Source of the DNA: Chara braunii
Taxonomy: Eukaryota > Streptophyta > Charophyceae > Charales > Characeae
DNA length: 25,649 nucleotides
Reading direction: 5' to 3'
Assembly (NCBI GenBank): GCA_003427395.1
Contig: BFEA01000071.1
Location: forward strand, 2,749,494 to 2,775,142
The notes beneath the pieces were generated by a model. It was not told the DNA's origin. It saw only the letters and a list, made by a program, of their open reading frames with translations, and did no database searches. Of this stretch, positions 1 through 11,256 are shown in pieces. How positions within the stretch are numbered: the stretch's first letter is position 1; each line of letters opens with the position of its first letter. The position numbers and the translations under genes are program-made.

Positions 1-627
1 TGCCGTCTTTGGCGATTTTTTTTTTTTTTTGCACAGCCAAATTCCATGAAAACTTACAGATGTGTACTTCACATTAAAAACAAATCGTTAAAAAGTTTTC
101 AAAAAATAACAAAATTGTTTAGGCCCCGCTGTCAGATCAAATACCCTTACAAGGGTATTTGGCCATACTTTTGTATTCGACACGGTGACAACGTCGGCTA
201 CCATGACGGAGCCGGGCTGGAGTGGAAAGGGTGTGCACGCTTTAGTGTGACACTCAAAATAAATTCCTCTGCCAATGAGGCCGGGGCGAATTGGTGATAA
301 AATTTCGAAAGTATGTGCGTGCGTTGTTATGACGCGCGCTGTAATGGGTACAATCGGTAGTAATGCCCCGTCGACAGAAGAGGCCGAGGGGTTGATTAGG
401 TTAGAGTTTGTGTCAGGTACATCTACAGCGCACACTGAGACTTGGGAATGTTACCTGTCTATCTACCTGTATTTGGTGTCTAAAAGTGTCAACTTTTGTC
501 TTCTTATGCTCGGCCTCGAGTACCCGGCGCGTCTACCTCTACTTGGTGAGGTACTGGCCGCCTGCTAATTGAGTATTTCCACTGCCGCGAGCCTCTTTTC
601 CCGCCACCTGAGTGTTTTCCCCGCCGT
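1..627. other. Unrecognised left flank
   Basis: This stretch lies outside the reverse LTR. It has a run of T at about 16-30 and moderate GC. A reverse-strand open frame covers 88-435, but it has no ATG near its 5' end (it opens at a GTG). It contains a Cys-containing patch, GRGIYFECHTKACTPF. That patch faintly recalls a small Cys-rich domain seen in some eukaryotic ubiquitin-related proteins, but the expected CPxC partner is not visible. Overlapping forward frames at 46-297 and 275-568 look like chance. I cannot support a gene here. Confidence 0.3.
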
Positions 628-1177
628 TGTCGCACTTTTTCCAGTTGGGCCTTTTCAGGCGACCGGAAAGCCAACAGGCTGTCACGCAAGATTTGTTGTT
701 GGTTGCAATAATTAAATAATGCAAATCCCTTCCTGTTGTGTGCGTCCGGCTTCGAGCGAGACCCTTCAATTGCGGTTTTCGCCGGTCCCCGGTCTTCGGA
801 ATCTTTGATTGTGATTCGGAACAGCAATCATAGAGCAAATAATAACAATTCAAACAAATATATCGTGTGTGTATCGAGATGCCAATTTAGGAATTTAAGA
901 ACTGTGACATGATTAACAAAAGAGAACATAACCATCAAGCAATGTCAAGGAGGAGATCAAGACCGACTGACTCAAGGCAAAGACAAGATGAATGAGGGAA
1001 GAATGATAACTCATAATAATCTAAGGAAGTACACATAAGCAAGCATGGTAAGCACCTCTCAAGAGTCCTCACTCATCCCTCTAGGCAGTCTCTCTCAATC
1101 TCTCATCTTGTTGTTCATCTCTGGTGCTGTGCTCCACGCCCACGTACAGTATGAGATAGAGGCCTCGTGACAAAGTG

Positions 1178-1756
1178 TCACCTGAAGCCAGCAAGCTCTG
1201 AGCATGACCATCCAAGATACATGACACGAAAGTTAACCATAGAGCAAAACTCCTCCCACAACGTAGGCAACCCGTCCACTGAGAAGACTCCTCGCCTGAG
1301 GTATGGGTACTCGGTTGGCTCTGTCAGTGCCTCAACGTCGATCACCGCTGGAGAGATATACCTATTTTCCAAGCCGACCATATCATGCCAACTTGTACCA
1401 TCTGTGAGAAGAAAGGGAACGGGAGGCTGAGGATAGTCTGTATGAAGCTTGGGCCCAAAGCTGCGAATCAGTTTGGTGCCGCTCTCATCGATTTCTCTCT
1501 CCGTCCGCTCGAGATACCTTGTGGCGGAGATCCTTGCATCAAAATGCTCATGAGCCTCTTTTCCCTTCTTCAGATAAGGCCTCAGATCGTGGATAGTGCC
1601 ATCAACAAAATTGGTGTGGACAACGAAGATTAACAGATCTCCTTGTCTGAAACCAATGGCACTAGCATACTGATAACGGAATGCCTCTTTGCATGAAATC
1701 TGATTGAGATTGACCAGCACTGACTCGCTGACTCGAAAGGATTCGACTGTACTCAT
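1178..1756 (-). CDS. LTR-borne ORF B, intact copy (192 aa, unrecognised domain)
   Basis: This open frame of 192 codons starts at ATG 1756 and lies within the reverse LTR. Its core shares a pattern with ORFs C, D and E upstream of gag. It has an aromatic start motif FRYQYAS (about residue 27) and a central acidic/aromatic block FVDGTIHDLRPYLKKG. A charged helical stretch with RYLERTEREIDESG follows, then a late Trp motif DGTSWHDMV. A C-terminal extension of about 60 residues ends SCSELAGFR and has no counterpart in C-E. No signal peptide or membrane segment is visible. I do not recognise the family. In the other LTR the frame is kept except for one nonsense codon, which suggests it was once under selection. 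It lies downstream of a TATA-like box in LTR orientation, so it could sit in the RNA leader. Confidence 0.55.
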   Translation of the reverse strand: MSTVESFRVSESVLVNLNQISCKEAFRYQYASAIGFRQGDLLIFVVHTNFVDGTIHDLRPYLKKGKEAHEHFDARISATRYLERTEREIDESGTKLIRSFGPKLHTDYPQPPVPFLLTDGTSWHDMVGLENRYISPAVIDVEALTEPTEYPYLRRGVFSVDGLPTLWEEFCSMVNFRVMYLGWSCSELAGFR

Positions 1757-1794
1757 GGAAAATGACTTTTGTTGTCTGCTGATTGCTGCTGATC

Positions 1795-2575
1795 CGACTC
1801 TTGAGTTGATTGCTAAACTGAAAGTCGTTCCTGAATGCTGTTTTTTCCGAATGTTGTCTCTGATTATCGTTTCTGAATGCTGTTTCTGAATGCTGTTTCT
1901 GATTGTCGTTTCCGAATGCTGTTTCCTTATGGTTATTTTTTTTTTGATAAGTAAATGTTGCTAAGATTGCCGACTAGACATTAGAAGGATGTTGGTTGAT
2001 TGCTGGTTGAGGACTGAATGACTGCTGCTTAGAAATCTGATTGATTGCAGTTTGAGGTCTGCTGGAGTAGGAAGTCTTTATGCCACAGTCACTTAGCAAC
2101 AGACTGCAACGTTGTTCGATGATTAGTATCTGGCACGCGAGACTTAGGTTGGGTACTGATAGAAAACTGATTGACTGTTAACCGGAAAGTTAAACGAATG
2201 CTGATAAAGATTTTACTTGACTGATTGCTGATTGAGTATTACTGAAAAGTGTCTGTCACGTTTCGAGTCAATAGTTGTCCATTGAGTGGGTAGCCACCAC
2301 TGCAGAGCTGGCAAAACCCAAAAACCTGCTTGGGCGTTGTTATAAGTTGTTTAAATGCCGCTTTGAGTGCTAAGTACAACTCTGAGTTTTATTTTAAGTA
2401 TTGTCTTGAGTACTAAATATAGTTCTGAGTACTTTCCTGTGAACTGCCTTGAATACTAAATACTGCTCTGATGATTATTTCGAGTACTATGTGAATAATG
2501 TCTGAGTACCGTCTGAGTAGTTTCTGAGTAGTTTCTGAGTGTTGCTCCGAGTACTGCTCTGGAAGCTGGCTGGTT
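1795..2575 (-). repeat. Degenerate tandem-repeat zone in the reverse LTR
   Basis: Two simple arrays occupy the part of the LTR between ORFs A and B. At about 1825-1925 a unit of roughly 15 bases (CTGAATGCTGTTTCT) recurs with variants. At about 2395-2570 a GAGTA-centred unit recurs, including three near-perfect 11-base copies of GTTTCTGAGTA around 2508-2540. The same arrays appear inverted in the forward LTR, so they are part of the LTR and not later insertions. Confidence 0.6.
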
Positions 2576-2699
2576 AAGTCAAAGGGTCGTAAACTCACAC
2601 GTCGTCATACTGTAAGGAAGAGAAAGGATTTGGAGGAGTGTTTTGCTGGTTCAGGCACTGGTAGGTTTTCCGAANAAGGTATTTCGAGCACCACCAAAT

Positions 2700-2945
2700 T
2701 CATGCAAGTCTCGCCCTAGCATTTTCCACCGTCTCTAGCNAGGAGCTGATATTGTGCACCTTGGCGTTGGGTCCATAAAAATAGAGTACATACTCAATAT
2801 ATTTTTCATCCCTGACCCTCCGGACTGCATATTCCCTTATAGCTTGCCTGTGTAAATTCGTACATTGGATTGCTTCAGTTTCCCAGCCCTTGTACCTTTC
2901 TCTGTTGAGAGCACCCTGAACTACCAACTTCCCTACCTCTCCCAT
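2700..2945 (-). CDS. LTR-borne ORF A (81 aa), possible fragment of the same domain
   Basis: This short reverse-strand frame starts at ATG 2945 and ends at 2700. The segment REYAVRRVRDEKYIEYVLYF resembles the start of ORF E (YEIVRHEAIKRLG, then QYVLTSYF), so it may be a truncated member of the repeated domain family. Its later part does not show the DxxxYDI block well. One base is an N at 2740, giving one unknown residue, and a second N lies just downstream of the stop at 2675. In the forward LTR the frame is kept, but the start ATG has become ATA. It could also be a chance frame. Confidence 0.3.
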   Translation of the reverse strand: MGEVGKLVVQGALNRERYKGWETEAIQCTNLHRQAIREYAVRRVRDEKYIEYVLYFYGPNAKVHNISSXLETVENARARLA

Positions 2946-3770
2946 GTCCCTCAGCTAATGGCCCGCGAATTAACAGACAAACTTTGTTACAACAGAATCT
3001 AAGAGTGTGGCTTCCCTAGGAACATTCCAGGTACTCAGTGAGGAGTCTGTTAGATCATGCTAACCTTAATCTGAGCTACCCACTGGTATTCTGCCGAGTG
3101 ACTTTCTCAGGAGTGTACTAAGACTAGAGTTTTAATGGCAACTGTCCCTGTTTAATTGGAGGCTTGCTTTCTGGGAAGGGACGTATCTCGTAACCATTTT
3201 TTTTTTATCGATAACCCGGCTACAACTCTGGGTTCAGAAGAACCGGGGGAGGTACTTTACCATTCGGCAAGCTAAAAGAGTTCTTGCTGCTTCGTGCTTG
3301 ACACAATGGCTTAGGAAATGAGCCCCGGTATATAGTTTTCTTTATCCAATACTGCGCTTATAAGGCCTAGCTCAAGTCGCATTCGAAGCTTTATTTATGA
3401 CACATTTTAGTGCTGGTGAATCCCTTAACTTTAAGAGCTGGCACGACCGCGATTGATACTGTAATTCGCACTCGGCCTTTGTCCTACTTAGATCGAGGCT
3501 CAAACATAACAAATGTGAAGCGATGGTCAATCAACTCTCCTCTTGTACGGCCCCTTCCCAAGTTCAAATCCGATTGGAGCAAGCAAAACTGTCAATCCCC
3601 ATCTAGTAGGAACTTGACAAGAAAGTAGCAAATTTTTCTTAATACTGATATCCTTTTCCCCATTCACACAGCAAGATTAAAGCCATTGACCAAGATTGGA
3701 GATGTCTTCCTGTTATTTCGCCTTTCTAACATCCGTTTTCATCGCCCCCTTTTCTCTTTTCTTTTACGAA

Positions 3771-3779
3771 CCTTTTATA
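3771..3779 (-). promoter_or_regulatory. TATA-like box in the reverse LTR
   Basis: TATAAAAGG on the reverse strand, at the equivalent place to 10415-10423 in the forward LTR. It is the best core-promoter candidate in the LTR. No start site can be read directly. Confidence 0.35.
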
Positions 3780-5700
3780 CTTTTACGACCAGGCTAGTCG
3801 CTGAGCTAGGGGTTAACTCAGCCTGTTCACTAAGCGAAATAACAGATCCCGCCTATTCGACCAAATCTTGGACCCACCGCATTATTATTTCGCAACTAGT
3901 GAGGAGACGTAACCGAATTAGGGGGTTTATAGCCAGAGAAGCAAACGTGGCTCTACTCTGAACCCGAACGGCCATTAGAATATACCATGTCAACTCGAGG
4001 TTACCACTTATAGATGACAAGTGAGGGTCTATTTACGCGCACATGCACGTCCCATCCGGTAGGCTCAGAGTCCATAGAATCTTCGCAGACGCTTTCAATC
4101 CACTTCGAGTGTTTTCCGCTTTTTCGTTGAATCTAGACTCATCTACCCTGCAAGACAACAATTAATCTCCCCTGCCATCTCTCTTTTAGAATTACTCTTT
4201 AGCTAAATATTTCCTTTAAAGATCACCCAAGATAGGAGAATACTCAAGATACCGAGCCAATGCTTAACTCGAATCACACAGCGGAATTATATACAATACG
4301 CATATTAGAATCGAGATGTGATCGCAATCCTCCAGATTTACTCCTTTACTGAAGATTAACCCCGATTGCTCACTCAATACTAGTTCGGTTAATAGCCCAT
4401 GTTTCCGAAAAATAATCCATGCAACGCAGATAACGCCTCTCAAGGTCGCTTTTCACTCGGTGCGCCCACTCCCACTCTACCTCTTGCTGATAATCTTTCC
4501 TTACTATGCTTGCAAGGCTTGTCTCAATTAGCGACCCCAACTCGCAGAGTCAAACCCCTATGGACTACAAACTATCACAGTCCTCCAACAACGTCATCAA
4601 TAACAGAAATGACTTTGTCGCCTGTGGGTCTTCTCCTCATTTTTTTTCCCCTCCTTTTTGGTCACGTCTGTCAAGTCACATCACAATCACCCACGTTGTA
4701 GGCCAGACACGGAAGTATAGATAAAACAGCGACTTTACAAAAACGTTGACAACACGGAAAATCCAGTTTACCAAAGTTTAGTCGAGTGGTCTTGAACACT
4801 GCCAGTATCTGAAGAGTGATTCAGTGGAAAAACGGGGGACGTGAAACACACTGCACTGGGTCAACACCGTCTGATCTCACGACATTTTTAGACTACCAAA
4901 GCCCGAGTGTACGGATGCTTGGCGTTAGTTATACAGTCAGAGATGGCAGCTCGGGTGAGGGGTTGAATGGAAAGATCATCCGTCGTCATCCTTCTGAGCG
5001 CTCCTTTGCTTGTCACAAGGACCTAGCCCCAGTTAACTGCGCTGCAGCCCGAGTAAGTGGGACATAAGTAGGGCGAAATTAACAACATCACCATCCGGCA
5101 TCACATAAGCATCATACACGCGCCTTGCCTTCCCTCCTTCTTGGCTAAAAACAACAAGTGTCAAGCCCTCTTAAGATGACAAATGTTAAAACGAGGGTCT
5201 CTCCCCCAAGCAACCCCCACTCTCATGGTTGTAACTGCTTTTCACCCTCCTGATCCCGACCGGCACACCAAGGCGAGCGCATTACCACAATTAATCATGC
5301 GCTTAGCCATCCAGTGCCCTGACGATGACCCCGCTTCCCTCTCTTATTTCCCACAAGAGTCTCTCCTCTCACTGAGATTGGCTTGCTCCGTACAAGTACT
5401 TCATCCGCGTTCCGTCTCGCACGTCAGATCTTGGTTGAGGCGCATCACATACCGTTACTTCATGTCGTGACCTTGACCCTGTCACGGCATGCCAACGTGG
5501 TCGACGGCAGTCATCATGAACGAGCACACTCCTTACCCATCTCATATTGACTCTTCACGCGCTGGAATCAGGTTGACGTCAGCTTCCCCCACTTGCACAC
5601 GCGTTCCGTTCTTGCCCCTCTCTCTCTCTCTTTCCCTGGTGTTGTTCGCACGCGTTCGCCTTCGAGAGACTTCTCCCTCTCCAGCCGTCTGTCTCCCCCT

Positions 5701-6225
5701 CTACACGCGTCTTTTTCCCCTGCTCTCCTTCTCACCTTTCCCACGGCCTCTGGGCATCGGTTGTCTCGAGCTAGCCTCGGGTCCCTCTTCCACCGGTTTC
5801 GCGGCTCGGTGATGCCTCTGGACTTCGCATGGCCTATTCCAGGACCTGAGGTCCGTCTCCCGGTCCCCTGCTTCACTCATTTCGCTTTCCCCACCCGAGT
5901 CCCTGTCCACGTGGGCTTGTTCCAGGTCCGCTGTGTCCATTGAGGTCTCGGTCTCATGATACGAGACCGTTTTCTACAATCTTGTTGTCGCTCCGTCTCT
6001 CCTGCAACGCCTCTCCGCACGATTTTTCGCCTCCGTGATCGCGTCCTGTAGTTTTCCATCAGTCCGCATCTCCACCTCTTTAGCCCCCTCCACGTTAATC
6101 TTCATCCTCACTTCATCACCCCCATCGTAGTTGAGCATGACTGTGATCCAGGGCCCTTCCCCAGACATGGGTTTCCACCGGGCCTGGTGATACCAGTACC
6201 CGGGCCTGTACCCATGCAATGCCAT
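5701..6225 (-). pseudogene. Reverse-strand ORF in 2 kb repeat copy 1, one nonsense codon
   Basis: This is the counterpart of the intact frame at 23650-24174, with the same total length (525 bases). Both start at an ATG giving MALHGYRP and have an in-frame TGA three codons upstream. In copy 1 the frame is cut after TTRL by a TAG at about 5974, where copy 2 has CAG. Past that stop the same frame stays open to 5701. The N-terminal half (about 90 residues) has a folded-domain look, with segments such as GEGPWITVMLNYDGGDEVRM. The C-terminal half is rich in Arg, Glu and Ser. I do not recognise the protein. Confidence 0.35.
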
Positions 6226-6876
6226 AGCCGCTCTTTCTCAATAGCCAGCACCCGTTCGGTAAACAACGCAGCACAAAGTCATCAACTTCCAATAGCACGC
6301 CTCTCTCCACCAGAGCCCGCGGTACAGACTGAGTGCTACCAGGCTGCCGACCTCGGACGATATCCCGACTCCCTCTTCCTCTTATAGGCTTGCCTTCCTG
6401 CGTTCTGAATGAGGTATTCCGATTAGTCCTTTTCGGATCCTACCGGATTCAAGAATTAAAAAAAAAAAAAAAGTTCTAAAATAAAGCAATAAATAAAATA
6501 AGGCAATAAACAAAAAAAAACTAAATGATTTTCAGAAAGTAATACTCGAGTCTGAAACCCAATGGTCGATCATGAACCAGCCTTGCACTTGTCAGTCTCA
6601 GACCCTCGCGATAAGACAGCAGGTCCGACACTGCGGTCCTATAACGGGATCCCGACCGTCTGGGTTTTCACCTTAAAAGAGAGCACTGTGCTATCTGTGC
6701 TGGGTGCCAGTGTCCGATGGAAAGGAGTTGACCCTTTATAGGGGGTGATACGCCTCCTACCAATGCGGCCGCGGGTCGCCCTCTTTTTTGGGGTCCTGCC
6801 GCGCGGCGCTCTGCCGAGTGTGACAGCTGCAGAATAGTAGCGAAAAGTCGACCCACCTGGGCCACTAATTTAAACA

Positions 6877-6892
6877 GGTTCGAATTCGAACC
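6877..6892. repeat. 16-base perfect palindrome inside a longer hairpin
   Basis: GGTTCGAATTCGAACC is a perfect palindrome, bracketed by CCCACC at 6852-6857 and GGTGGG at 6896-6901, so the whole segment could fold. It is kept exactly in repeat copy 2 at 24835-24850. Each half resembles the tRNA B-box core GGTTCGA, but no matching A box was found in the right place. Confidence 0.5.
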
Positions 6893-6964
6893 ATTGGTGG
6901 GCCCTTCCCGCGACACGACTAAGGCTCAGCCGCGCTTAAGCAGACGACAAAACAAAATTCTGAC

Positions 6965-7007
<43 letters not shown>

Positions 7008-7486
7008 GTAATAACATCAATCTGAAACGACGCGATATAGGGATTGGGGCCGACTAATTTTTCCTACTAAGGCACGTCGACCCAACTGCGGGTCAGGCCT
7101 CTAGTCCCCTTTTTATTTTTCTTTATTTTTCTTTTCTTCCCCCTTTCTGTTTTCTCTGCATAGTCTTTTCATTCCTGACAACGACTAAGTGTAGAAAGGA
7201 TTGCGCCGGTCCTTTCACCTTCGTGTCCCAGGGCGAACCCGGCGGCTACCACAGTTACAGGCCGGTTGTGCTCTGCTGTACAGCAGGGCGCCGAGCCTGC
7301 GTGGAGCAATGGAAGTCTTGTGGCGCACCCTTTTTGTCGAGGGTACTGCCACTAGGACTGGTCCGCGCCGAGGCACAACCTGGGTATTAGGGACAACAGA
7401 GGTCCAGGATATATCTACAGGCTGGAGCATCGGAGCGGGGACTGGTACGAGAACTGGTACCAAGCAGGGACTTGGTACACAGAGGA

Positions 7487-8246
7487 GGGCCGGAATGCTG
7501 TGCCCTCCGACATAATACCAAACCCCCACCCAGCGTCCCCGCTGGGTCAAAACGTGTCTTGCTACCGATATAAGAATAGCCGAATCAGTGTGGCTCCTTA
7601 CTCATTTCTGTCGTGACTTCTCAAGGAGCTCCGCTTTCCACACTTACTTCGCGCTCGCTTTCTCCTTCAGCACTCACTCTCTTTCTTAATATTAGCCTTC
7701 TCACTCAGAGCCCATCTTCTCTCTCAGCGCTCGCCTTTTCTTTTAACGCTCATCTCCTCTTTCCGCGCTAGCCCTCTCTCTTAGCGCTCGCCTTTTCTCT
7801 TTGCGCTAGCGATCTTTCTGTGCTAGGCTTCTCTCACAACGCTTGTTTTCTTTTTCTGCGTTCATCTTCCTTTTCTACGGTCGCACTCTCCTCCAGCGCT
7901 CATTCTCATTTTCTAATCTAGCATTCTCTCTTTGCACCTCAGCGCTAGTTTTCTCTCTTTCTTGTGCCAACCTTCTCTCTTTGCGCCAGACTTTCTCTCT
8001 CAGAGTTTTCCTCCTCGCTTGAACAGCTATCTTCTCATTTAATGCCTACCTTTCCTCTTAGCACTCTTCTTCTCTCTTATGTAGTATACCATAATTCTTC
8101 ATAGCCGGCGCATTTATAGTAACTTTCCGCTTTCGTTTTTCTGATCGCCTTTGTAAATCTCACTCACATAGTATTCTCAGCCATAGTCCTTGGAGATAGA
8201 TTCTCTGTCTTTTATCCTTTGCTTAACAGCTACTTCACTTTGCATC
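7487..8246 (+). repeat. Pyrimidine-rich degenerate array upstream of an ORF
   Basis: This segment is unique in the window. From about 7615 to 8090 the forward strand is strongly C/T-rich and made of degenerate ~20-base units with the look of TTAGCGCTCGCCTTTTCTCT (an AGCGCT-like core plus CTTTTCTCT). The array ends about 150 bases before the ATG at 8247. It may be a transcribed leader or promoter-proximal tract of the following ORF. A GATATAAGAAT sequence near 7568 is a weak TATA candidate. Confidence 0.45.
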
Positions 8247-8708
8247 ATGCCTGAGGCACGCCGTGGACAGGGTAGAGGAAGAGGAGGAAGAGCGGGAAAG
8301 GCTAAAGACGAACCGTCGGCTCGGGCGCAACGTGATTACAACTCTGAGGAGGAGGATGAGCCACGAGGCTATGGCCATCCAAGATCATACCCCCGTTATC
8401 CATTAGCAGGGTGGTATGAAAGGACTCCATCCCTTGACAGGATGAAGTTCCTTCGTCAGAGATTTGATGCGCGCTACGGCACGCCCAGTGCTTCTTCTCC
8501 TCCTTATACCCCCAGAGCTCCTTCCACCCCTGCCGTGAGCAAGGCCATAGTGCCTGCTCCACCTTCCTCTGTCCCATGTGTTGTCTCGTCACCTCATCAT
8601 CCTGGTCATTGTATTCTCTTCAGTATCTTCCTCCTCTTTCTTTTCAAACTCAAGCTCATATCCATCTTTTATATCTTATATAAGCGTGAGTTCTTCTCAA
8701 CTTTCTGA
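8247..8708 (+). CDS. Arg/Gly-rich ORF, possible first exon or Gag start of another element
   Basis: The first ATG after the pyrimidine-rich tract opens 153 codons. The N-terminus is very basic (MPEARRGQGRGRGGRAGK), an RGG-like segment typical of RNA-binding tails. An acidic patch follows (NSEEEDEPRG), then a Pro/Ser/Thr-rich stretch (YTPRAPSTPA). The last ~45 codons become hydrophobic (FSIFLLFLFKLKLISIFYIL) and T-rich at DNA level. That part could be a membrane segment but reads more like intron or untranslated sequence. The LTR at 8894 begins less than 200 bases downstream, so any further exons would have been separated by that insertion. I do not recognise the family. A host gene exon or a Gag fragment are both possible. 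Confidence 0.35.
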   Translation: MPEARRGQGRGRGGRAGKAKDEPSARAQRDYNSEEEDEPRGYGHPRSYPRYPLAGWYERTPSLDRMKFLRQRFDARYGTPSASSPPYTPRAPSTPAVSKAIVPAPPSSVPCVVSSPHHPGHCILFSIFLLFLFKLKLISIFYILYKREFFSTF

Positions 8709-10414
8709 GACAGATTTTGGCTCACAAAATTTTCTGTTCATTGTCCACTACATAGCATCCCAGGCCTAAGAGTTTGGCTTCTTTAAAGCCAGGGATGTAG
8801 GTTCCTCGTGAACCAGGCCGCTTGTTGGCTACCAAATAAAATTTTAAGAAGGATTTTATCTACTGGTTTGACTTGTTTAGCTGCTAACTCGGATGAAGTA
8901 CTTGTACGGAGCAAGCCAATCTGAGTGAGAGGAGAGACTCTTGTGGGAAATGAGAGAGGTAAGCGGGGTCATCGTCAGGGCAGAGGGTTGCTTAGGGGAG
9001 AGACCCTCGTTTTAACATTTGTCATCTTAAGAGGGCTTGACACTTGTTGTTTTTAGCCAAGAAGGAGGGAAGGCAAGGCGCGTGTATGATGCTTATGTGA
9101 TGCCGGATGGTGATGTTGCTAATTTCGCCCTACTTATGTCCCACTTACTCGGGCTGCAGCGCAGTTAACTGGGGCTGGGTCCTTGTGACAAGCAAAGGAG
9201 CACTCAGAAGGATGACGACGGATGATCTCTCCATTCAACCCCTCACCCGAGCTGCCATCTCTGACTGTATAACTGATGCCAAGCATTCGTACACTCGTGC
9301 TTTGGTAGTCTAAAGATGTCGCGAGATCAGACGGTGCTGAGCCAGTGTGTTTCACGCCCCCCGTTTTTCCACTGAATCACTCTTCAGATACTGGCAGTGT
9401 TCAAGACCACTCGACTAAACTTTGGTAATCTGGATTTTCCATGTTGTCAACATTTTTGTAAAGTCGCTGTTTTATCTGTACTTCCGTGCCTGGCCTACAA
9501 TATGGGTGATTGTGATGTGACTTGATAGACGTGACCAAAAAGGAGGGAAAAAGGATGAGGAGAAGACCCACAGGCGACAAAGTTATTTCTGTTATTGATG
9601 ACATCGCTGGAGGACTGTGATAGTTTTTGGTCCATAGGGGTTCGACTCTGCGAGTTGGGGTCGCTAATTGAGACAAGTCTTGCAAGCATAGTAAGGACAA
9701 ATTCTCAGCAAGAGGTGGACTGGGAGTGGGCGCACCGAGTGAAAAGCGACCTTGAGAGGCGTTATCTGCTTTGCATGGATTATTTTCCGGAAACACGGGC
9801 TATTAACCGAACTAGTATTGAGTGAACAATCGGGGTTAATCTTCAGTAAAGGAGTAAGTCTAGAGGATTGTGATCACATCTCGATTCTAATATGCGTATT
9901 GTATATAATTTCGCTGTGTGATTCAAGTTAAGCATTGGCTCGGTATCTTGAGTATTCTCCTATCTTGGGTGATCTTTAAAGAAAATATTTAGCTAAAGAG
10001 TAATTCTAAAAGAAGATGGCAGGGGAGATTAATTGTTGTCTTGCAGGGTAGATGAGTCTAGATTCAACGAAAAAGCGGAAAACACTCGAAGTGGATTGAA
10101 AGCGTCTGCGAAGATTCTATGGACTCTGAGCCTACCCGATAGGACGTGCATGTGCGCGTAAATAGACCCTCACTTGTCATCTATAAGTGGTAACCTCGAG
10201 TTGACATGGTATATTCTAATGGTCGTTCGGGTTCAGAGTAGAGCCACGTTTGCTTCTCTGGCTATAAACCCCCTAATTCGGTTACGTCTCCTCACTAGTT
10301 GCGGAAGAATAATGCGGTGGGTCCAAGATTTGGTCGAATAGGCGGGATCTGTTATTTCGCTTAGTGAACGGGCTGAGTTAACCCCTAGCTCAGCGACTAG
10401 CCTGGTCGTAAAAG

Positions 10415-10423
10415 TATAAAAGG
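10415..10423 (+). promoter_or_regulatory. TATA-like box in the forward LTR
   Basis: TATAAAAGG in element orientation, also present in the reverse LTR. If it is used, transcription would begin some 25-30 bases downstream (near 10450) and the rest of the LTR, including ORFs A and B, would be in the RNA leader. This is inferred from the motif only. Confidence 0.35.
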
Positions 10424-11256
10424 TTCGTAAAAGAAAAAAGAAAAGGGGGGGATGAAAACGGATGTTAGAAAGGCGAAATAACAGGAAGACATCTCCAATC
10501 TTGGTCAATGGCTTGCTGTGTGAATGGGGAAAAGGATATCAGTATTAAGGAAAATTTGCTACTTTCTTGTCAAGTTCCTACTAGATGGGGATTGACAGTT
10601 TTGCTTGCTCCGATTGGATTTGAACTTGGGAAAGGGTCGTACAAGAGGAGAGTTGATTGGCCATCGCTTCACATTTGTTATGTTTGAGCCCTCAGTAGGA
10701 CAAAGGCCGAGTGCGAATTACAGTATCAGTCCCGGTCATGCCAGCTCTTCAAAGTAAAGGGATTCACCAACACTAAACTGTGTCATAAATAAAGCTTCGA
10801 ATGCGACTTGAGCTAGGCCTTATAAGCGCAGTATTGGATAAAGAAAACTATATACCGGGGCTCATTTCCTAAGCCATTGTATGAAGCACGAAGCAGCAGG
10901 AACTCTTTTAGCTTGCCTCATGGTAAAGTACCTCCCCCGGTTCTTCTGAACCCAGAGTAGTAGCCGGGTTATTGATAATAAAAAAAATGGTTACAAGATA
11001 CGTGCCTTCCCAGAAAGCAAGCCTTCAATTAAACAGGGACAGTTGCCACTAAAATCTTAGTCTTAATACACTCCTGAGAAAGTCACTCGGCAGAATACAA
11101 GTGGGCGGCTCAGATTAAGGTTAGCATGAGCTAACAGACTCCTCATTGAGTACCTGGAATGTTCATAGGGAAGCCACACTCTGAGATTCTGTTGTAACGA
11201 AGTCTGTCTGTTAATTCGCGGGCTATTAGCTGAGGGACATAGGAGAGGTAGGGAAG

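Larger units (their letters stand above)
628..5403 (-). mobile_element. Long LTR, reverse orientation (solo or orphan copy)
   Basis: This is the inverted copy of the 8894-13580 LTR. Read on the reverse strand it begins TGAAGTACTTG (ending at 5403) and finishes GTGCGACA (at 628), so it has the canonical TG...CA ends. Homology to the other copy runs almost end to end, with a few percent substitutions and small indels by eye. The sequence beyond its 3' end (below 628) has no primer-binding site. The sequence before its 5' end (above 5403) has no polypurine tract. It is therefore most likely a solo LTR or a fragment rather than one end of an intact reverse element. I see no clear target-site duplication: GCCGT lies before it and TCCGC after it. 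It carries ORFs A and B on the reverse strand. Confidence 0.8.
5484..7486. repeat. 2 kb direct repeat, copy 1
   Basis: This copy matches 23433-25485 in the same orientation, from ACGGCATGCC to CTTGGTACACAGAGGA, with scattered substitutions. Features in order: a CT-rich patch near 5617-5640; a conserved reverse-strand ORF (5701-6225); an A-rich tract near 6456-6525; a 16-base palindrome at 6877-6892; a (TAA)n microsatellite at about 6964-7014; and a GC-rich end with repeated ACTGGTAC-like units. A Trp/Tyr-rich forward frame (DWYENWYQAGTWYTEE) crosses the end of the repeat at about 7435-7490. It is frameshifted in copy 2. I see no TG...CA ends, primer-binding site, polypurine tract or target-site duplication, so it cannot be called an LTR with confidence. 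It could be an LTR with poorly defined ends, a segmental duplication, or part of another transposon. Confidence 0.8.

Noticed and set aside
3686-3961. 91-codon frame antisense to the LTR, also open in the other LTR (10233-10508)
   Set aside because: The two LTRs are too similar for shared openness to mean selection, the product has no recognisable motif, and it would be antisense to the element.
4399-5067. Forward frames in the reverse LTR (100 and 83 codons) with counterparts at 9401-9796 and 9134-9355
   Set aside because: They lie in the U3-like part, antisense to the element, change length between copies, and match no family I know.
5593-5943. Long forward frames in the GC-rich part of the 2 kb repeat (also 23438-23761)
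   Set aside because: Low-complexity Ser/Leu/Pro/Arg composition, overlapping a better-looking reverse frame; cannot be supported as coding.
6871-6905. tRNA gene or tRNA-derived SINE
   Set aside because: Only a B-box-like palindrome is present; there is no A box at the right distance and no cloverleaf.
5484-7486. Calling the 2 kb direct repeats LTRs outright
   Set aside because: Their shared edges (ACGGCATG and ACAGAGGA) are not TG...CA, and no primer site, polypurine tract or target duplication was found.
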